From Azadirachta indica (lineage: Eukaryota > Streptophyta > Magnoliopsida > Sapindales > Meliaceae): a stretch of 64,000 nucleotides of DNA. Position numbers and translations under genes: made by a program. The notes beneath the pieces were generated by a model, which ran no database searches, had not been told where the DNA came from, and was given only the letters and a program-made list of their open reading frames with translations. The stretch covers positions 4,176,545 to 4,240,544 of the forward strand of contig CM040447.1 in the NCBI GenBank assembly GCA_022749755.1, given 5' to 3'. Shown one piece after another: positions 1-14,218 of this stretch (position 1 is the stretch's first letter; the number at the start of each line of letters is the position of its first letter).

Positions 1-44
1 ACTAAATTTTTATAAGAATTCTTATTACTTTCATTTTGTCTCAG

Positions 45-3000
45 AGATTGTATGAGCTGGTTGTTCGCCATTTTCTGGCGTGTGTCTCTCAGCCAGCTAT
101 TGGGGCTGAAACTGTTGTTGAAATTGATATTGCTGGTGAACTTTTTTCGGCATCTGGAAGAGTGATATTGGCTGTGAGTTTCTTTTTTGGCATTATTGTT
201 ATTATTTTCTCTTTTTATGGTAAGTAGATTTTGTTTGCATATCCTGTATCAATTTAAATTTCGGTTCAATATAGTTTTCATATAGCTGGTAATTGTCCAA
301 GAATGGAACTATATTTTCTTCTTTTTTGACTCAATTTCCTTTCACATTGTGATTAAAGGATTACCAGTGCAGTTCTCTTGCTTGTATGTTATTAGTGTTG
401 CTACTGGCACATTTGGTGTTACAAAGAGCATTAAAGAATGCAACTCTGTTTTCTTCTTTTCGAGTCAATTTCCTTTATATTGTAATTAAAGAGTGGCCAG
501 TGTAGTGCTCTATGTCATTAGTGTTGCTAGTGTAATTTTGCTATTACAAATTGTATTCTATCTCAGGAAAACCATCTCTCTCTCTCTCTCTCTCTTTATA
601 TATCTATCTATCTATATATATATATATATATGTATGTATATCTTCTTTTTGATATTAGTATTTGACTTGAATACTTTTTTGTTTCTTCAGAAAAATTACC
701 TAGATGTTTACCGCTTTGAATCATGGGGAGGTTCGATGATCCCAACTTATTTAGACGGTCAACAGGTTTGCTATTACTTTTTGGATGAATAACAATCAAT
801 TCACCATTGATTACTTTATCATGATCTGCAATTTGTTCATCAATTGGAATGTCATTATTTAAGCATATCTGTATTCTTCTCTTCTGTCACAAGGCACAAG
901 GTATATTATTATGGGCTAAATTCATATTCTTTTTAGTTAGCTTCTAAATGTAACTCATTATTAATTTCATACTTTAACTGCTACATTGAGTGATAAAACA
1001 GGCTTAAGTCACCCATTTTGTCAGATAAATTATTTAATTGCCGAGGATAAAGTGAGACATAATCCATTTGCAACTTGCACTGGAACAGAAGAAAAAGTTT
1101 GTTATTCTTGGATACTCATCCTTTCATGCTCAATTTATCAGATTAGCTGTTACTCTAGCATTTTAAAATATTTGAAACAAACAAATGTTGTTGGTCACAT
1201 ATTGGTCGGAGAGAAGTGATACAAGACGGAAAGGGATAGAGCTTGTAATTACAAATGACTGTCACCATAAATAATTTAATTAAGTTTGCTAACATTATTG
1301 GTCTGGTTGTTGCTTGTGGGCCTTCTTCCTTTGTACTTTCTTTTCATTCGGATGTCTTGTGAATGAGATTACAACCTTATATCTTCCTTGATCCTTTTTT
1401 TTCGATTAATAGAATGTGCTAACTTTTTGGCCAATATGACAGAATAATGAAACTTAAAATTTTTGTTAACTCTTCAAAAATCTAGTCATCTTTTCATTGG
1501 GTTGCCATACAACTTTGTCCAATTCCAAGTTTTGCTTCATTTTGTTGTATGGACTTTAAGGCTAGGAGAATGTATAATTATTTCATGGTATCTGCTAATG
1601 TTACAGTTCATCCCAACAACATTGACTCTTGATTCAGGAGTTACAAGACCACCACCACTCCTAAGTGAAGCTGATTTGCTAAGTTGTATGGACAAGGTGA
1701 GAAGGTTAATACTCTAATCTGGCTTTAGATTAATCCTTGTATTTTGATTTATCATTTCATTAGTTTCTCTTAGAAAGATGGTTGTAATTTTGAAATGAAT
1801 CCCTTTCTTTTTTGCTTATCCATATCAGGCAGGCATTGGTACAGATGCAACAATGCATGATCACATTAAAAAGCTGCTTGATCGGTTTTATGCAACAAAG
1901 GATGCAAACACTCGATTCTCACCAACTAGTCTTGTAACCTTCTTGATGCTAACTCTTTCTGATATCTTTTTAACTTTTCTTCTGTGTGTTCTTCTTATGA
2001 TCCTAGACTCTACATTTTATTTCTGTGTCCATGAGCATGGTGTAAAAGATAAGTTGGTAGAGTAGAATTGGAGAATGGGGTTACAACTGGATCATTGGAA
2101 ACTGTCAACATCATCTCTAGATATGCTTTCAACTTGATGACATCCAAACGATCAATCTATTGAACCACCATGAAAAGGCTTTCCTTGTTGATATCCATTT
2201 CAGATGCATGAGTTTTTTTTCCAGTCTAATTGAACGCTTGAAAGTTAATTGCTTATGCAGAAGTTCAATTTTTTCTTTATCATTTTTATTTCTAAATTTT
2301 TTGTTACTGATAACACAAACCCTCGAAAATTGGAATTGTTTGGCATAAAACTTTGGTCCCTTCAGGCACATTGCTTTTCTTGGATTTTGTAGGTACCAAG
2401 TGCTTGTTCCAGAGAAATTATCTCTGTGTCAAGAATAAAATAAAGATTCTGTTTTAATATTCTTGGCATTTTCTGGCCATTGAGCCTTGAGAGGTTTATT
2501 TACTAATGCCGTACCAAAATGGTGTGACATAAGAATCATTTTTCAGTCAGTGTTTGACTTCATGTTGATGTTGGCACAACAGAATATGTTGCTATATCTA
2601 TCTAAATGCTATTAACGTTTATGAAGTCACATCCCAAGTATATACTATGTCAATAATTTGGGTAGAAATACACTAGATAATGTGGTTGCATATCTTGTTT
2701 CCAGATGTAATAGTTTCTTTTGTTTAATTATGAGTTTAATGTAATTTCAGGGAGAGGCGCTAGTTATGGGGTATGATGCCATGGGGTAAGTTACTTCATC
2801 TACAATTTTTTAAAGATAGTTTCTGGAATCTCAACTTACTCTTACTTCATCTATAGAGAAGGTAGGGTGGGGGCTTGTTAATATTTTATTCACTAGTACT
2901 CCAGTAGAAGATTTTCTTGTTGCAGTCGTCTAATTCTGTTACTAGCTATGCGATTCTGATGGCATATAATAACTTTCTGTGGAAAAAAGTGTTGGTGGCA

Positions 3001-6000
3001 TTTGCTACCTGCTCTTTGTCACAACACTTGATAAAGATCATTATGGCCATAAACTAGCGCATATTCTAGGAAGCAGTTATGTAAAAACAATTAAATCCAG
3101 GAAGTCATTGAGACAAGTATTCATAAGCTGATGCAATTACGTTGTCATCATAAGTAGTTTTATGGTTAGTATTTTTAGTGGTCCTATCATTGGTGTGTTT
3201 TGGACATTACTTATTTTGTTACCTATAGTAATCTGACAATACCATAAACATTAATAGCTAAAGGGAAGAATGAAAACATAGACTACAATGTCATTGAGTT
3301 ATTATGTCATAAAGTAGTTGTGGCCTTCTGCTATGCAGTAATAGTGTGGGTGGGCCGTGCATGTGGGAGTGTGTATATGTGTACATGTATTTTCTGAAAC
3401 TTATGTATTAATGACATATGACTTTCATTAGAAGACGTGATGCTTATCTTCACTGTTTTATCCTGACAGTTCATTTTATTTAATGTTATGATGCCCATAT
3501 TCTAAAGAGGTCTTACACTGGTGGTGAAGTAATTTGTATTATGCTGGAGTGTGTTAGTGTGACAAGGTTTGCAATAATCTTTCTCAGGTATGAACTCTGG
3601 AAGCCAAATCTCAGATCAACGATGGAGAATGACATGAAAGAAGTTAGCGTAGGCAATAAGAGTAAAGCTGATGTTTTGGCAACTTGCTTGCAACAGATGA
3701 AAGCTTGCTTTTTAGACGTAAGATTAGAACTAAATCTTTTTTGTCAGATTCCAAGCATGCGTTAACTCTAAAATTTTATCATATTAAATGCATTATAAAA
3801 CTTTTTTTAAGCCTGAGCCGGAAAATGAACATGATATAATGTACTTCAAAGCTTATTTTTGAGCATTTTTGCACTAATGGCATCCTTTCTCCAAATCTGG
3901 TCCAGCTTGTTGGCCCTTCTCCTTTTCACTCTAAAATATTACTTCAAGTATATGTGCTCAGTTATCACTTGAATAAAAAATTTAAGCTAATGGGTAAGGG
4001 CCCAAACAGTAGGATTAAGCTCTTTAACAAGTCTGCTAAACTTATCAATGGCCTTGTCATGTTGTTCAAGCCCAAGCCTAAGTAGAGAAAGAAGACAACA
4101 ACAGAGACAAATGCTATGGCAGGTGGGAATTTGAATGCAAACTTCTTGGTCAAGACTGAATCTCATACACTGTTAAGTTATTATTTGACCAAGAAGTTTA
4201 ACCTGATAGCTGGAACACAAACTAAGCTCTCTAACAATATCCTTAAGTGCATATTTGTTCGACCTCATATTAGCATCTAACCAAACTGGAAATGATGGCA
4301 GGCAAGGTTGAAGAAAGTAAAACTCTTAGAAACGATGGGAATTTTCTTTGAAAGGTGGTTCCTTACCTTTTTCTATTTTTTGGATAATATTATTTTGTAG
4401 TTAAAATTTAAAGCTTTCAAAATGCAGGTCAGGTGGTGAAGAGCAGCTGGTAGCTGGAGAAGTTGTTTGTCAATGTGGTATGTGTCGAGAATCAAATATG
4501 GTGCTCAGGAAAAATCGGGTTAGTTAATATATATTTTCCACTAATTTAAATCAACAATAAAAAAAAAACTGATTGGTTACTTATTTTCTGATCTCTAATA
4601 TTATTATTTGTACTTTTTCATTTTCAATTACCATATCAAATTGCATACAACATACAATATCTTAATGTTGTAAATCTTGTTGTGGGGATGACAACATGTT
4701 TGTTCTCATGAAAAATTAGTAGGGGTTCATTGCTATCTTGATTCTTCGTATTGTTAATTTATGTACTACCATAAGGTTCTAACTGAGCATTGCTTTATTT
4801 TGCTCTTAACAGGATGGAAATTTCATGGTTGGATGCTTGGCTTATCCACAGGTTGGTGTACTTGTCTTTTTGTATGTTTAGCTTATTGTAAACCTGTCCA
4901 AACAAATAATAATCTAGAAGACCTCATTGTGTAACATCATGGTTTAGAAATTTGAATCATAGTTCTCATGATTTATTTATGTTACTCAATAGTGATTTCA
5001 ACTTGCATTTATTAGCATGCACTCATTGAAGGTCCCTTTTCTTTTTTGTTCTTTCCCCTCCAATATCATTATATGTATACATAACATTTATTTTGATTAA
5101 TATAGGCATAACCCCACCCAACTACAGTTGAATGGGATTCAATCTCAAAAAATCTCTTAAAAGTTAAACCAATTATTACCCAAGATATATTGATATCCCA
5201 ATTGTGCAGGCATAAAGCCTACAAATGCTATATAGTTAATAATGCTACATAACCACTTAACCCAACAAGTTAAGTTCAATAAGGACCCAAGGAAAAAATT
5301 TAGTATCTAAAAGTAGCTCATATATGAGGCATGCAGATCAAATACAGTCAGAATTGTGAATATAATGATGAATAAAGTAGATTGTAATTTAATCACTACA
5401 TTGGGGATTCACATGAGACTACGTGATCAACTTGGCTTTGCTGCCTTGTTAAATAACTATCAACTTGACTTTGCTGCTTAATTATTAGGTGAAATCAGCA
5501 GGTACCACCACCATAGCTGCCCGCAAAGATCTCACAATCTGCTATTTCTACTTACTATTGTACTTTTTGTTTTTTATTTGTGACATCATCTGCAACTATG
5601 ATAGCAACATGTGCTGTATGTTTGCAGTGCAGGAATGCTGTTTGGCTCCCCGGATCTATATCAGAAGCAGCTGTAACCACTAATGCATGCAACTCTTGCA
5701 CTCCTGGTTCAACTTGCAACTCTTGCAACTCTTATTTTTTCCCATTTATCTTAGACACTGATTTGTCTTCTCTATTTGAGTGTGTTTGATGCAAACTTAT
5801 ATAGTTTCCTGATTTATGGTGGAAAAAACTAAACTGCAGATTCCAACTTGTTTTCATTTATACTCGAAATGAATATAGGTTCTAACAGAACACAGTTGCA
5901 TTTTGTTCACAAAACCATGTCAAATATCTTTTATGAACTTATTCTTTTGATTCTTTCCAATAGTTGGCACATGCCTAGAAATTATTAAGGAACACTATTC

Positions 6001-9000
6001 AATGACCTACTCCAACTGGCATTGATACTGAGACACATCCTATACTCATGTTGTGTCTGGCATGAATATTCCGCCTGTTTTCATTTGTTTAGAAGTCTCT
6101 GTAACATAGGTCAGATGCAGACAGTATCTTCACTGGCATATACTTAGTTCACTGCTTGTTCATGAAGTATTTTTCTGCTTTTTTCTTGAGATTTCATATG
6201 TTATTGATGATAACGTATATGTTATTTTTCTCTGAAGGTCCTGTTTACCTGATCCGGTTCAAGTTTCGTCAGCATGAAATACCTCCAGGCTTCAATGTCA
6301 ATCATTTGGGTATGGTTAACTCCATAAAATTTCAACTGTTTCACTGCATTAAGTATGTTTATAATTTGTATAAAAAGGACATCCTGTGTTTTATTTCAAA
6401 TTTTGACCTTAAACCTGTGAAAGTCTACTGGCTGTGATTCGTTCCCTTAATATTTGCTCTGTGCATGCAGATATTTTAGTTAACTTCTATATGCTATTTT
6501 ACACGCTTTACAGCTAATTCACATCTTCGAAGTATCCCTGTGCGTGGTGTGTTAAAGACATCTGTTCAGTTTCCTTTAGTTTGAACATTGTCTTAGACTG
6601 GCAGTTGTATCCTAGATCTGCAAGTTTAAGGTCTATATAGGGCTTTCTTCGTTTGTCGTGAATGAACATCTCTGGGATTTCATGGTCATTTTTTGCAGTT
6701 GAGATATTCTTGTCCGCAGAAGTGTCACTTGATTAGAAGAAAGCAGGTGATTGAGTTTACAAGAAACTGAAGGAAATCAGGAATAAGGCAAAACAAGTCA
6801 AGAATGTGGTTGAATGTTGATGTCGAGTTTTATCTATAGGTCTCTTTTCATAATATGCCTCTGATATTCTTTTAATGCTTAATAAGGATGTGGTTGAATG
6901 TTGATGTCGAGTTTTATCTATAGGTCTCTTCACATAATATGCTTCTGGTATAGCCTTTTACTGCTTAATAAAGGAAGTGATTGAAGATGTGCTGGATGGA
7001 ATTTCAAAAAGTGGCACATCAATTTTATTTTCTTAGCCTGGTGGATTTATTGCTTCATGAATCTTCACATAATTAACCTGATATAGGTTTCAAATTTTTT
7101 GTAGTCTTTGAACTGTGAGTTATAAGTCTATCAGATTAAGAAGGTTCAAGTAGCCTACAAATGTCAATCTATTTGCCAAACTCAAGTGGTTCTTCATTGC
7201 TATTTCTTTAATAGCAGTTGTATGGATCTCATTCGTTTGCTTTTATTCTTCTTTCTCTTCTTTTGCATGTCTGTTTTCCTTTTCGATCTTAACTTCTTAG
7301 TTTCTTTATGCTCTTTAAGTTGCTGCAATCATCTCAAAAATACTATCCCTACAGCACAAATTCTACATTTAAGCTCCTTTGTAAATTCTCCTGTCACTTA
7401 AGTAATATTCTGTTTCTTTTGCTAGACAACCCTTAGCATCAAAGGTTTTCAAGTCTCTCCATCATTGGACGCATATACTGAAAGCATTTATTTTCTGCAA
7501 GCAATGTTGTTTCTAACTTGATCATTTTGAAAAGTGAGCATTTGAGATTACAAGTTAGTTGTACTCTTTGTGTTATATGCTATTTTTAAGATGGTAGATA
7601 AGAGATCGTCATGGATACTATTTTCATAAAGCTTCATCTCTTATCATGTGCTCACACCACTCCATTGTATTGGGATCATATCCTCCTATGATTGATGATG
7701 CCCTGACTCATGTTGTTTCTGGCCTTTCTTCCCACATTTGAACATCTCAATTTCAGCCAAGCCACTGCCTGGCCTTTCTAATGCTCTAGTTTATCTTGGA
7801 TTTCCCTTCATGTCTTCCTTTGTCATTACCATTTTTAGTTCTCCAATGTGCTTTTGTTGACGTTCAATGCTTTCTTCTTATTGTTGTTCATCCGCCTCAA
7901 TATCTTCCATTTTTCTGGGGCAAAACACACGTGTGGAAGTTCTCATGCTCAGCACCATATTATTTTGCCAAGCAAGGGATATCCTTTAGATTAATATATG
8001 CTGTAGCAGTTGAAGATTGCTGAATTTCTTAAATATTTGAGCAGGTTGCATTGGTGGTTGTGATGAAACACTCAGACAGTTGATAGAAATCTGCGGAACT
8101 GGTTCACGTGTTCCAGGTATGTATGCATGTTTATCTAACAGTAATTGCTTGACATTGATCTATCTATATTTGCAAACTTGAATTGTGTTAATGCTATCCA
8201 TTGAAAACACCTCACTGGTGAAAGCTTGATAAAAGATAAGGAAAATGTAACCTCTCTGCATTAGCTGCATTAAACTCGTTTTCATCTGGCCTGCTAAAAA
8301 TAAAAAATAAAAAATCACAAGGGAGGATGGAAGTCTGCATTTCTTTTTTTGATTGTCAAGTTGTCATACCTACACCTCTTACTAGTTTGATATCTTATCC
8401 AGGAAGAGGGCGCGGACCCACTGTTCAATCTGGTAATGGCCAACAAAGTAACTTTAGGCAGCGTGCTTGCATATACTGCCAACAAATGGGGCATTCTTCG
8501 AGTGACTGCCCCTCACAGCTTTCTGGCTCACGAAATGTTCGCTCTAATGGAATGAACCCACAAAGTGGTATGATTATTAGATACCATTTTATCCTCTTCA
8601 TTGTATATACTATTTGCAGTGTGTATCAGATTAATGTCAGAAGTGTTGTGAGTTAAAATATCTGGATATTTCTTTAATAGAAATTCACAGTATCAAAATT
8701 TGAAACCAGGTGTATCATGATAATAAAAAATTTTCAATTCAAGTTTCTGTTGAATTAAAAAATATTAAGAGTAAATCATCTTATTTTTGTTTCACAGTTT
8801 TGAAGCCAGATTTGATGCTTCCTGGAATCTCTATGTGGAAAACTAAAATTAGAACTGTAGTATAGGGAGTTGTGATTGAAGCAGAAGCTATCAAATCTCT
8901 CTGTCTCTCTCTGGTTTTCTTCTTTTCTCTATTTCTCCTTTCCTCTGTTATTCTAAATGAACTTTGTGATTACATAGTACATGTGCACTTACCTCTGAAA

Positions 9001-10407
9001 ATGTACTCCCTTCAGGCCAGATTTAAATCTAATGTTGTGGAAAAAAGGACAATGGATTTTATATTATTTCATTAAATGCTCAGATTTATTATATAAGCTC
9101 CATAAGATTCGTTCGACATTACTATTATTTGAGACCAAATGAGTTCCACCCTACTGTCTGTTCTATGGCCTTTGTGAAGCAGATGCCTACATGCCATCAA
9201 GGCATCAATACTAGTGATTTCTCAAGGTATTAAACTCACAGTAATCACGGAATGTTATTACCAGTTTTTGCTGCAGAATTGTGTGTTTATGAATTGTGTA
9301 TGTACACTCTGACTAGCATTTTGTCACCTATTGAGAGAAGGATAGCTATAGTGATTCAGCTTATTGAGGACCCAAGACATTTAAGCCAATATTCTCATGT
9401 TTTTTTCTTGTTTATGCAGGAGAATCATCAATACAATGCACCACATGCGGAACAGTATGTGTTCTACGAACTGCTAATACAGCAAATAATAGGGGAAGAA
9501 AGTTCTACTCATGCTCTTCACAGGAGTGCAACTTCTTTGTGTATGTATAGCAATATCTTGACATTTAATTAATCTGCTTCATCCAATAAACTGTGCCTGT
9601 ATTAATCCATTTGGTCAGGTTCCTCTTCTATTTTTCTGTCATTCTAATTTAGAATCCTAATAGTCTCTCTATACATTATTCTTTTTCTTTTGGGTTTACT
9701 CGTGCTTTCCTTTGCCTTTTTTCTCTGTCCTTTTTCTAATAGCTTTTCCTGTCTGAATTGTAAACATTGAGTTGGTTGTATTGTGGCTATAATTTTGTAT
9801 GAAGATGTGTGTTCATGATGACTTCAATTAGTAATAGTTATGATGATCCATATTTATGACAAACAATTTTCATGTTGTTTGCTCCATGGTATGATTTTTT
9901 ACATAAATGAAAATGTTGCTGTCAGGTAAAATGATATGAAAATGTATTTTCTCTGAATTTAGTTATGGCTGCTGTCAGGTAAAATGATATACTTAACCAG
10001 AGATGCAGCTGACTGAAGCTGAATTCTCTATTAAGAGACTACTTTATTAGACACTATAAGTAATCCACATCAGGAAATGATATCCATCATCCAGAGAGAG
10101 CTTGCCTCTTTGTTCCAATCTTCATTTCCCGTCTACTAACTGCATTGCATGTTCTATTGACTGTAATTAGATGGGAAGATGATGTCAACAATGGCACCAG
10201 GGGAAGAAGTATGCCACATGCAGGTGTTAGGGGCTCGGCATCTAATACGAGCAGGAGGGGTGGCCGTGGTAGAGGTGGCCAAAGTAGAGGACGTGATACT
10301 GATACAACCTTGTGTCTGCAACTGGTGATCCCGCATCCGGTAGAAGGTGTTATGCCTGCGGTGATCCATCACACTTTGCAAATGTCTGCCCAAATCGTGG
10401 TACCTGA
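45..10407 (+). CDS. TOP3A: DNA topoisomerase 3-alpha, C-terminal part (15 exons, 5' end outside window)
   Basis: Type IA topoisomerase that, with a RecQ helicase and RMI1, dissolves recombination intermediates in the nucleus. Exons with GT-AG junctions and matching phases: 45-173, 691-765, 1607-1696, 1829-1933, 2751-2785, 3588-3717, 4302-4354, 4428-4518, 4813-4851, 5628-5706, 6238-6309, 8045-8116, 8403-8567, 9420-9540, 10171-10407. Order seen: end of the topoisomerase core ([48 protein letters not shown]), cysteine-rich zinc region ([22 protein letters not shown]), CCHC knuckle [17 protein letters not shown] finger ([21 protein letters not shown]), an RGRGG stretch, and knuckle [14 protein letters not shown]. 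The catalytic tyrosine lies upstream of the window. The exons total 1493 nt, one short of a whole number of codons. The last knuckle and the TGA at 10405 are reached only by shifting frame near 10309-10311. Without the shift, a different tail ends at 10468. Family identity is very secure. Confidence 0.93.
574..640. repeat. (CT)n/(TA)n microsatellite in a TOP3A intron
   Basis: A run of CT dinucleotides passes into TATC and then TA/TGTA repeats within the intron between the first two visible exons. It is a simple sequence repeat and probably length-polymorphic. Confidence 0.9.
4139..4199. repeat. 15-bp perfect inverted repeat in a TOP3A intron
   Basis: AAACTTCTTGGTCAA at 4139-4153 is exactly complementary to 4185-4199, with a 31-nt loop. 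It lies in the intron just before the 53-nt exon 4302-4354. It could be the end of a small decayed element. No function is evident. Confidence 0.7.
6804..6974. repeat. Tandem duplication of about 84 bp in a TOP3A intron
   Basis: ATGTGGTTGAATGTTGATGT begins at 6804 and again at 6888, each copy running into a TAATATGC motif and a 'GCTTAATAA' end. The two units differ at several bases. The duplication lies in the 1.7-kb intron between exons 6238-6309 and 8045-8116. Confidence 0.85.
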
Positions 10408-10468
10408 TGCCCCTGCAGTAGAGATCTTCAGGTTTCTATTCGCTTTTTTAAAGGTTAGTATTCTCTGA

Positions 10469-12016
10469 TGCAGAAAGTAGGTTCTGGTAAATAAACTGGA
10501 AATTGATTGGAACTTATCATAATTATGTATTGGAAAATTTTTCCAATTATATTCTGTATGATCATAAACAGAAAATAATCTGTGTTAAGGCTTGTTCTAA
10601 AAATCAGCATGGAGTATTTAACTCTTTTTAAGGAAATGTTTGGGATTGAGGTAATGTGATTTTGTTGTAAGATGAAAACTTTAAATGTTAAATATTAGTA
10701 AGATAAGTGGGTCAAAATTGGTGTAACGGAACGCTTTTTCCAACTTTGCTGTCAAAGCCAAGTGGAAAGTATTAATATCAAGCATACCCTAAGTCGCATG
10801 TCTTTAAAGAGTGCGAGTCTCGACACACTCGCACATACATGCAATACATACATTACATTCTTACTTGCACAAAATTCTCCATACTAAAGTGAAAGAAAAC
10901 ATAAAATAGTGAAGAGATATACAATGTAGAAAAGAAGAGTGCCGTTGTATATTGGTTCTGGGGGAAGAGTAGGTTATTGAATTTTAGGAGAGGTTTGTTT
11001 TGCAAGTACTCTTTTAACTCGAAGCTTAAGCATTAAATAACTTGCTTCTGTTATACATACATGGTACATGCTTATTTGCCACATTGATTTTCCATTGTGA
11101 ATCAGGCTACACTACATTGTATAGTACAACAAATGATTTGTAGTTGTTGTTATGCTTAAAATGGAACCTTTCACAAAACCGTTTAGTTCATCGACCATAA
11201 ACACTTGAATGTAGAATTAGATGCAGCATGTTATCATCTAGAAATCTATAAAGTCGTTTAGTTTTTCGATTACAGACAGTCGAATGTACCATACAGTAAT
11301 TGTAAGTAGTCTTACAAGTTACTGAATCAGTTGCATGTTATACCTAGAAATCTGTGTGCATTTGAAGAATCAGCTATCTTTTAGTCAATTCTATTCATCC
11401 TTATTTATGAGACCTTTGAGACAGGATTACTTTGGAGCTCCTTAAATGATGAACAGTGGACTAATAGTTAAAAAAATTTTAAAAAAAAAGAAAAATATTT
11501 TTTTTAAAAAACAATCTGTTGTATGCACATTGATTTTATGTGTAGGATACATTTGCCGCAAATATGTAAGTTAATAACTGAACTATTACTAAGGAGATTT
11601 TGAATATTTTTAAAAGATAAAGAAGATCTTGAGATATTAAAGTAAAAATGAGGTGGTAACGATTATTTTTTAGTATATGAAAGATATATGACTATTTTAT
11701 AAATCACTTTTAATGTATGTTTGTTTTAAAATATACGCATTACATTGTAAATGAAAACAATAACTTAAAAAGAATTAAAATTTAAACAATTTATATTTTT
11801 ATCAAAACTAATTTTAAAAATATATTACAAATTTAGAAAATGGTTTTTACGTACAATAAGTTTATTTACAGAAAATTAAGTATAATCATATATCTCTCTT
11901 ATAATGACAACAAATATAAAGGGAAATTATTGAAACTATTAAAAACTAGGTGTTAAATTTTAGAATTATCTAGTAATAAAATCTGTGTTTAAAATTACCC
12001 AAAAATATGTATTTTG
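10469..12016. other. TOP3A 3' flank, no gene seen
   Basis: AT-rich sequence after the topoisomerase gene. The first part presumably holds its 3' UTR; no polyadenylation site can be chosen with confidence. An imperfect direct repeat occurs at 11179-11353: two units start CGTTTAGTT and end with CTAGAAATCT. Nothing else coding was found. Confidence 0.6.
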
Positions 12017-12328
12017 TATAATTTTCCTTCACATGGAGAGAGATTGATTCTAGATTAGATAATCACTCATGTAGATCTATCGAAAGTAAGTGAAGTCCCA
12101 GAGTGAGTTTTAATTATCTAGCGTTTTTTCAGTCAAATTGGCTCAATTATCACTATTGGGATGAATGTTATTATTCTTTTTTTTTTTTAATATTACATAC
12201 ACATACAAGTTATCAATATTACATTGAGAGTCTGTTGAAAATTTGTGATGGAATCGTTTATAATACCGCTTTGATATTTTTATTCAATTTGAATGATATT
12301 TTACGTTCACGTGTGAAGGAAAATTTAC
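12017..12328. repeat. Possible small inverted-repeat element
   Basis: ATTTTCCTTCACA at 12021-12033 is repeated in inverse orientation near 12310-12326, about 310 bp end to end. This spacing fits a miniature TIR element, but I see no clear target duplication, so the call is tentative. Confidence 0.35.
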
Positions 12329-14218
12329 CCACGCTCAAAGACAATGGACTTCAATTAAAATTTAATCTCTTTATTACTCGGACAAAGCCCGAGTGGCGGA
12401 TAAACACCATTATTCTTGGATTCACTCTATTGTAATAATGCTTAAATTGTAGTACATAAGAGATTATTCTTGGAGAAAGTAAGCTCGTTCTATTCTGTTA
12501 ACTCTTGTGCTTTTTCTTCTATACATGCTATCTATCGATTAATTTTAACATTGGGGATTTTGCATTTAACTATGTGCTTAAATTAATTATGATTAACAAT
12601 GAATAGAAAAGAAAAAGCATAATTGTTGTTTTAGTATGTATAAAGAAATTTTGTCTTAATTTTAGAGGATAATAAATTTTAGTGTTATAAACTTAGAAAA
12701 GAAATTTTTTTAGACATTTCAATATATTTTAACGGTCAAATAATAGTAACTTATTGTAGCAGAGAAAATTTTTATAAATTTAAAAAGTTTCTTTCTATTC
12801 ATAATTTAATGGAATAAATAAACAAATAACACAAGGTATTATAAGGATTTTAAAAGTGATTGTAAGCCAATTACCCTGTGCTATGCCATGGGTGGTTGGC
12901 ATCCACGCTCTTAAAATAAAGAAAATGATTTAATTTCTCTCACTATAAAGTGGAGGTTAATATTCCTCCTAAAACAGTGAAGTTAGATTTAAATATAGAT
13001 TTTTGAATGATGTCAAATTAGTTCCATTAAAATTCTTTATTTTTAATAAATTTTTGATATATATATATAACTGTACCTGTAATTTTTAATATTAAAGCAA
13101 GATAATATTAAAATAGAGTTGATCAAAATTTACGATTTTATATAAATTTCTGATATAACATTTACTATTGTTCTTATAATTTATAATATTAAAAAAATTG
13201 ACATCAAAATTAGATTCTATCAAAATTTTTATTTTTCCATAAATTGTTAATATAATATCTGGACATGGTTATTATAATTTTTGTAACGTTAAAAAAAAGT
13301 GATTATAAGCCTACCCATACTTTATGTAAGAATTAAAAAGATTAATAATATATTATTAAACGAGCTTTTTTTTTTTTTTTTTTTGGTCTCACTCAAAAGA
13401 GCCAGAACATGTCAAATCAATCTCAGTTTCTTAACTTTGTTTCTTTGGTTCTCCTTACACGTAACAGAAAATCTCACTCTGCAAATTGCTAAACAAGTTA
13501 ACTTTTTTTTTTTTTCTTTCTTTTTTAAATAGATAAATGATTAATAATTTTATTTTATTTTAAAAATTAATTATAATTTTTTACTGTTCTTTACATTTTT
13601 TCTCCTAATTCAACTATTACTTTATTAATTTTTTCATCAAGTTAAATCAACTACTTTCATAAATTAATTTCAGCAAATCGCAATTCATTTCTATAATTAA
13701 TATTTATCTATATAAATGATAATCACAATAATTAAATACATCAATTTTATAAATTAAACACATTGATTTTTTCTTTTTTTAAATCAAAGCAAAAAATACG
13801 AAGTAAAGTGGAAAGAGTTGTAAGCTGGCCTTGTGTTGTATACGAGTGTTGTAAGTGCCATTGATGATCGTATGATCATTAGATAAAATAAGATAGGATG
13901 AGTTAGGGTTAGACTAGATTGGATTGGAGTTTTTATAATATTTTAACATTAGTTACAATTTATTTTACTGCATCTTAAAGATTTAGGAAAATTTTTGTTT
14001 TTATCTTATATTTGTAGGCAATTTTCATATATAACTACTTTAATAAATTTCTTTCATAATTTATTAAGAAATATCAAATTAAACGAAATCATCCCCTTAG
14101 GTAAAGAACATAAAGCTTCTGAGTACATTTTTTGCGTATGAAACTATAATTTCGAGTACATATCATTTGCATTGTTGCACTTGAAAGCATTTATTTCAAG
14201 TAAACACTTGAAACACAT
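12329..14218. other. AT-rich intergenic DNA, nothing recognised
   Basis: Very AT-rich, with homopolymer T runs near 13367-13384 and 13503-13514. Short reading frames here are low-complexity and lack any family signature. Confidence 0.6.

Noticed and set aside
3965..4153. 62-codon minus-strand frame in a TOP3A intron
   Set aside because: Lies within an intron of a secure gene, hydrophobic low-information sequence, no recognised motif.
8872..9075. 67-codon plus-strand frame between TOP3A exons
   Set aside because: Pyrimidine-rich intron sequence. The exon chain is in phase without it.
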